From contig JAZQCK010000080.1 in the NCBI GenBank assembly GCA_045546255.1, forward strand, positions 1-51,221: 51,221 nt of DNA, given 5' to 3'. Each line of letters starts with the position of its first letter. The first letter of the stretch is position 1. The translations under genes were made by a program, and so were the position numbers. The stretch comes from RGIG5612 sp045546255. GTDB lineage: Bacteria > Bacillota > Clostridia > Lachnospirales > Lachnospiraceae. Below the pieces are notes generated by a model. That model had not been told where the DNA came from, made no database searches, and saw only the letters and a program-made list of their open reading frames with translations. Below, in pieces: positions 48,024-51,221 of the stretch.

Positions 48024-48779
48024 TTACAGATCGATGTCCAGCTCGACCGGGCAGTGGTCGGAGCCGAAGATCTCCGTGTGGATCTTGGCATCTACAAGTT
48101 TATCCGCCAGGCTTCCGGAGCAGATAAAGTAGTCGATACGCCACCCTGCGTTCCGCTCTCTTGCCTTCATCCGGTAGGACCACCAGGAATACATCTGCTC
48201 TTTGTCCGGATAGAAATAGCGGAAGGTGTCAATAAAACCGGAATCCAGGACCGCACTCATCTTTGCACGTTCCTCATCGGTAAAGCCTGCGTTCATATGA
48301 TTCGTCTTTGGATTCTTCAGATCGATCTCCTGGTGCGCAACATTCAGGTCGCCGCAGTAAATGACCGGCTTCTGCTCCTCCAGCCCTTTCACATATGCCA
48401 GAAAATCATCTTCCCAACGCATGCGGTATTCCAGACGTTTTAATCCATCCTGGGAATTCGGGACATAGACTGTGATCATATAGAAGTCTTCATATTCCAG
48501 CGTGATCACGCGGCCTTCATGGTCATGTTCGTCGACTCCGATGCCATAGGTCACAGAAAGCGGCTCCCTCTTTGTAAAGATCGCCGTTCCGGAATAGCCC
48601 TTTTTCTCAGCCGAATTCCAATATTGATAATAGCCCGGAAGGTCTAAAACGAGCTGTCCTTCCTGCATCTTCGTCTCCTGCAGACAAAAGATATCGGCAT
48701 CGATATCGTGAAAGAAATCCAAAAAGCCCTTGCCGTGGCAGGCGCGTATCCCATTTACATTCCAGGAGATCAGTTTCAT
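48024..48779 (-). CDS. exoA: Exodeoxyribonuclease III / AP endonuclease
   Basis: A 251-residue base-excision-repair enzyme. Motifs are complete: ISWNVNGIRA, FCLQETKMQ (metal Glu), GDLNVAHQEIDL, SWWSYRMKARERNAGWRIDYF and the catalytic GSDHCPVELDI at the C-terminus. The start has AGAGGA. The 64-bp repeat begins immediately after the stop codon. Confidence 0.94.
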   Translation of the reverse strand: MKLISWNVNGIRACHGKGFLDFFHDIDADIFCLQETKMQEGQLVLDLPGYYQYWNSAEKKGYSGTAIFTKREPLSVTYGIGVDEHDHEGRVITLEYEDFYMITVYVPNSQDGLKRLEYRMRWEDDFLAYVKGLEEQKPVIYCGDLNVAHQEIDLKNPKTNHMNAGFTDEERAKMSAVLDSGFIDTFRYFYPDKEQMYSWWSYRMKARERNAGWRIDYFICSGSLADKLVDAKIHTEIFGSDHCPVELDIDL

Positions 48780-48849
48780 ATCAGGTCCTCTTTTTCCTTT
48801 TATTTGTTATTCTTTCCAGCCTCTGTAGTGTAACATACTATTTTTCTAA

Positions 48850-48879
48850 TTGCGAACCATTCAGTGCTTCCCGTATAAT
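48850..48879 (+). promoter_or_regulatory. Promoter of the lipoprotein gene
   Basis: TTGCGA (48850-48855), 18 bp, TATAAT (48874-48879). Confidence 0.6.
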
Positions 48880-48936
48880 TATATAAGAAAAGCTGACATA
48901 CAAACAGAATTGCTTTACTTAAAGGGAGAAGGAATC

Positions 48937-49860
48937 ATGAAAAAAATATTAGGTATCATACTAGTTGGCGTGATGGTCTTTGCGCTGTTTGGCTGCGCCA
49001 GATTTGGAAGAAGGCCAGATAGCAATGAGGGCGTTGTGGGTCCGGGCAATATTAATATCGATCCGGTTCCGACGCAAGCGCTTTCAACCCCTACAAAACC
49101 GGGCGAGGAGCAGATTGCAGAAACCGTCCTCGTTGATCAGGACGGCATTAAGATCACCGCATTGAGCCTCGACGTTGCAACCTACGGAATCGAATATCCG
49201 GAACTCACAGTTCGCATCGAAAACAATACTTCAAAGCCAGTCAGGCTCACCACCGAGGGATGTGCGATCAATGACTATATGGCGGACGGCTACTTCACAA
49301 ACGGGGAAGTTCCTGCAAAGCAGTCCATCGACGATGTGATCGAGTTTTATTTCCGTGAAGGCAACACAGAATGCGGCACGGACTATGTGGTATCCATGGA
49401 CTTCGCATTTACCGCATTCGACTCGGATAACTACGACACGATCGCAAAATTTGATCCGGTGCATTTAGAGACAAGCGCTGCACAAGTGGAAAGCCTCTCC
49501 TACGATGACAGCGGCGCAATTGTCGTAGATAATGACGATTTTAAGATCGCCCTGCGCGACCTGATCGAAGATGATGATGGAAGTCAGTATCAGGAATTTT
49601 ACATGTACAATAAGAGCGGAAAAACAATCACTGTCATGGCTGAGGATGTATCTGTGAACGGAACGGAGCTCGATCCATATTTTATTACTGACTGCCTGAG
49701 TGAAAAACATGATATGGACTGGATCTACTTCTACAAATCAGATTTAGACAGCGCGGGTATCACGGATATCACGGAATTGACACTGACGCTTATTGTATAT
49801 GACTATGATACTTATGACGAGATCTACAATTCCGGCCCGCTGACCATAACCTATAATTAA
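48937..49860 (+). CDS. Putative lipoprotein of unknown function
   Basis: A 307-residue exported protein. The signal peptide MKKILGIILVGVMVFALFGC ends in a lipobox with the acylated Cys at 20; a Pro/Gly-rich spacer follows. The mature part seems to have two similar beta-rich halves: each opens with an IKI/FKI-type strand (DGIKITALSL, DDFKIALRDL) and continues to a 'neutral-ligand' style segment rich in Asp and Asn, like the FxxN-K immunoglobulin-like repeats of many clostridial lipoproteins. I do not recognise a named family. ATG 48937 has AAAGGGAGAAGG. It stands alone between its promoter and a strong terminator. Confidence 0.78.
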   Translation: MKKILGIILVGVMVFALFGCARFGRRPDSNEGVVGPGNINIDPVPTQALSTPTKPGEEQIAETVLVDQDGIKITALSLDVATYGIEYPELTVRIENNTSKPVRLTTEGCAINDYMADGYFTNGEVPAKQSIDDVIEFYFREGNTECGTDYVVSMDFAFTAFDSDNYDTIAKFDPVHLETSAAQVESLSYDDSGAIVVDNDDFKIALRDLIEDDDGSQYQEFYMYNKSGKTITVMAEDVSVNGTELDPYFITDCLSEKHDMDWIYFYKSDLDSAGITDITELTLTLIVYDYDTYDEIYNSGPLTITYN

Positions 49861-49952
49861 AGCCACGAACTAGGTAGCTGCTTATTGCTTTTATCAAGCT
49901 ATTATGTAATGTCCTGGCAGTAGCCGAATCAAATCCTATATAAGTATTCTCT

Positions 49953-49982
49953 ATCTCCGGCAGAAATGCCGGAGATTTTTTC
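49953..49982 (+). terminator. Terminator of the lipoprotein gene
   Basis: ATCTCCGGCA-GAAA-TGCCGGAGAT, a perfect 10-bp stem with a GNRA loop, is followed by T6. Confidence 0.93.
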
Positions 49983-50104
49983 TGCATTTTTATTCCTGAT
50001 CAAAAATTTTCAACTTTAAATATTTTTTTAGGTTCATTTAGGTTTCGCTTTCTATACTCCGTGACATAAGAGAGATACCCGCAAGAAAATGAGGAGGGAC
50101 CCAA

Positions 50105-50920
50105 ATGGCTTATCAGGCAGTTTTTAAACGATTTGAAACCAAATATATGCTGACAAAAAAACAGAAAGCAGATCTGCTCAAAGTGATGGAGGAGCACATG
50201 AAGCTGGATGAATATGGCCGTTCCACGATCCGGAACATATATTTCGATACAGATGACTATCTTCTGATCCGACGTTCGATCGAAAAGCCGGCATACAAAG
50301 AAAAGCTCCGCATCCGCAGCTATAAAAAAGCAACGCCGGAGAGCGAGACCTTCGTAGAGATCAAAAAGAAATTTGAAAAGATTGTCTACAAACGCAGAAT
50401 CTCTCTCCCGGAAGCGGAAGCAATGAACTGGATTCTCGGAAAGGACGAAAGCAGTAAAAAAGGACAGATCACGAACGAGATCGACTATTTCCTAAACTAC
50501 TACAAAACGTTAAAGCCGGCAGTCTTCCTCTCCTATGAAAGAGAAGCATATTTCTGCGAAGAGCGAAGCGACTTCCGTGTGACCTTTGATGAGAACATCT
50601 TAGCCCGCACAGAAAACATCTCTCTCCAAGAAGACCCGTACGGGACATCACTTCTGCCGGAGGGTATGGTGCTCATGGAACTCAAGTGTGCAGGCGGCTA
50701 TCCGATGTGGATGGTGAAGTTCCTCTCCGAAAACAAGATCTACAAAACGTCGTTTTCCAAATACGGAACTGCTTACAAAACCATGATCTGGCCGCAGCTC
50801 CATCGAAGAGAGGAGGCATCCGTGAAGGAAAAGATTTATCACCCGACTTTCCGCGGGTTATCTTCCGGAGCTGCAAGGATTCCTGCACGAGGAAGGGCGG
50901 TTGCCTTAAGACATGCATAA
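50105..50920 (+). CDS. VTC-domain polyphosphate polymerase-like protein
   Basis: A 271-residue protein of the VTC (vacuolar transporter chaperone) catalytic family, a triphosphate-tunnel fold that in yeast Vtc4 makes polyphosphate from ATP. Basic and acidic tunnel residues are visible in FKRFETKYML, IRNIYFDT, KEKLRIRSY, FVEIKKKF and the late MELKCAGGYP. The last 25 residues (Ser/Gly/Arg-rich) are non-conserved. GAGGAGGGACCC precedes the start. It is followed by a DUF4956 membrane gene, a common bacterial pairing. Confidence 0.88.
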   Translation: MAYQAVFKRFETKYMLTKKQKADLLKVMEEHMKLDEYGRSTIRNIYFDTDDYLLIRRSIEKPAYKEKLRIRSYKKATPESETFVEIKKKFEKIVYKRRISLPEAEAMNWILGKDESSKKGQITNEIDYFLNYYKTLKPAVFLSYEREAYFCEERSDFRVTFDENILARTENISLQEDPYGTSLLPEGMVLMELKCAGGYPMWMVKFLSENKIYKTSFSKYGTAYKTMIWPQLHRREEASVKEKIYHPTFRGLSSGAARIPARGRAVALRHA

Positions 50921-50997
50921 ATAGAAACCAAACACTGCACAATTGATAATGGCCGTTCGAGAAACAGATTGGCCAAGAAAAAAAGGAGGCTGAAACA

Positions 50998-51221
50998 ATG
51001 ACAATTTTCAATAGTATTTTCGATGCAACAACATCTGTAATATCGGTACCGAATTTCCTTCTCTGCATGGGATGTTCGCTCATCGCCGGAATCATCCTGG
51101 CGCTCGGATACGTATTCCGCACCCGCTACTCTAAGAGTTTCATAGTGACACTCGCCCTTCTTCCGGTCGTGGTCTGTGTCGTCATCATGATGGTTAACGG
51201 CAACATCGGAGCCGGCGTCGC
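50998..51221 (+). CDS. DUF4956 membrane protein (partial, runs off the window)
   Basis: The first 74 codons of a membrane protein. Helix 1 is FLLCMGCSLIAGIILALGYVF, then the basic turn RTRYSKSF, then helix 2 IVTLALLPVVVCVVIMMVNG, which leads into GNIGAGVA as in DUF4956 proteins. AAAAAGGAGG provides the ribosome site. Partner of the VTC-domain gene 77 bp upstream; the pair may synthesise and handle polyphosphate at the membrane (inference). Confidence 0.85.
   Translation, partial: MTIFNSIFDATTSVISVPNFLLCMGCSLIAGIILALGYVFRTRYSKSFIVTLALLPVVVCVVIMMVNGNIGAGV

Overview
The window looks like the chromosome of an anaerobic, low-to-moderate GC Firmicute of class Clostridia. Support comes from gene content: SpoVG, the DnaD/DnaC-type helicase-loader pair, MutS2, YhaM, a NifS/IscU pair under an Rrf2 regulator, a FakA/FakB fatty-acid kinase, a sortase-anchored wall protein, and the VTC-domain/DUF4956 pair. 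Shine-Dalgarno sites are mostly AGGAGG-like and intrinsic terminators are strong. I cannot name a genus. No phage or complete insertion sequence is visible.

Layout. 0.4-2.1 kb: an Hpt protein and a membrane diguanylate cyclase (minus). 2.2-4.6 kb: an Rrf2/IscR-like regulator divergent from nifS-iscU. 4.6-8.8 kb (minus): NAD(P)H-hydrate epimerase, YfcE-type phosphoesterase, a membrane/spermidine-synthase fusion and an SPFH protein. A compact par/Fst-like type I toxin-antitoxin candidate lies at 5.28-5.61 kb. 8.9-12 kb: an inverted 73-bp repeat array, a PD-(D/E)XK-like gene, a DUF308 membrane protein, a molybdopterin-oxidoreductase remnant and tRNA-Gln(CUG). 12-17.6 kb (minus): fakB-fakB-fakA-plsX plus a glycosyltransferase, a coherent route that turns free fatty acids into acyl-phosphate and then acyl-ACP. 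17.7-23.1 kb (plus): alpha/beta hydrolase, yhaM, mutS2, DUF2284. 23.2-26.8 kb: a 39-bp repeat array, a DUF559-like nuclease gene, trmL, MATE. 26.8-31.7 kb (minus): wall-anchored Ig-like protein, aminotransferase/Lrp/AIR-synthase-like operon, a second 39-bp array, nth. 31.7-36.2 kb: mfd, two more repeat arrays, pth. 36.4-38.9 kb: divergent LysR/MATE pair. 39-44.7 kb (plus): spoVG, a candidate structured RNA, murC, DnaA boxes, then the overlapping dnaD-dnaC pair followed by prs. 44.7-45.3 kb: a gene-free stretch with promoter and terminator. 45.3-48.8 kb (minus): polar amino-acid ABC transporter and exoA. 48.9-51.2 kb (plus): a lipoprotein, VTC polyphosphate polymerase and DUF4956 (cut by the window end).

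The most unusual material lies between genes. (1) A convergent promoter pair shares a bidirectional terminator, with a 27-residue hydrophobic peptide on one side and a 14-nt direct repeat that would let the opposing RNA bind the peptide's start region: the pAD1 par/Fst layout. (2) Four intergenic loci carry short periodic repeats (periods 73, 39/52, 41-42 and 41-42 bp). Three of the families are arranged as a block of direct copies followed by a block of inverted copies. (3) A 64-bp foldable element occurs twice. (4) Two gene-free intervals look like non-coding RNAs. All coordinates and motifs were read by eye; no database search or folding program was run.
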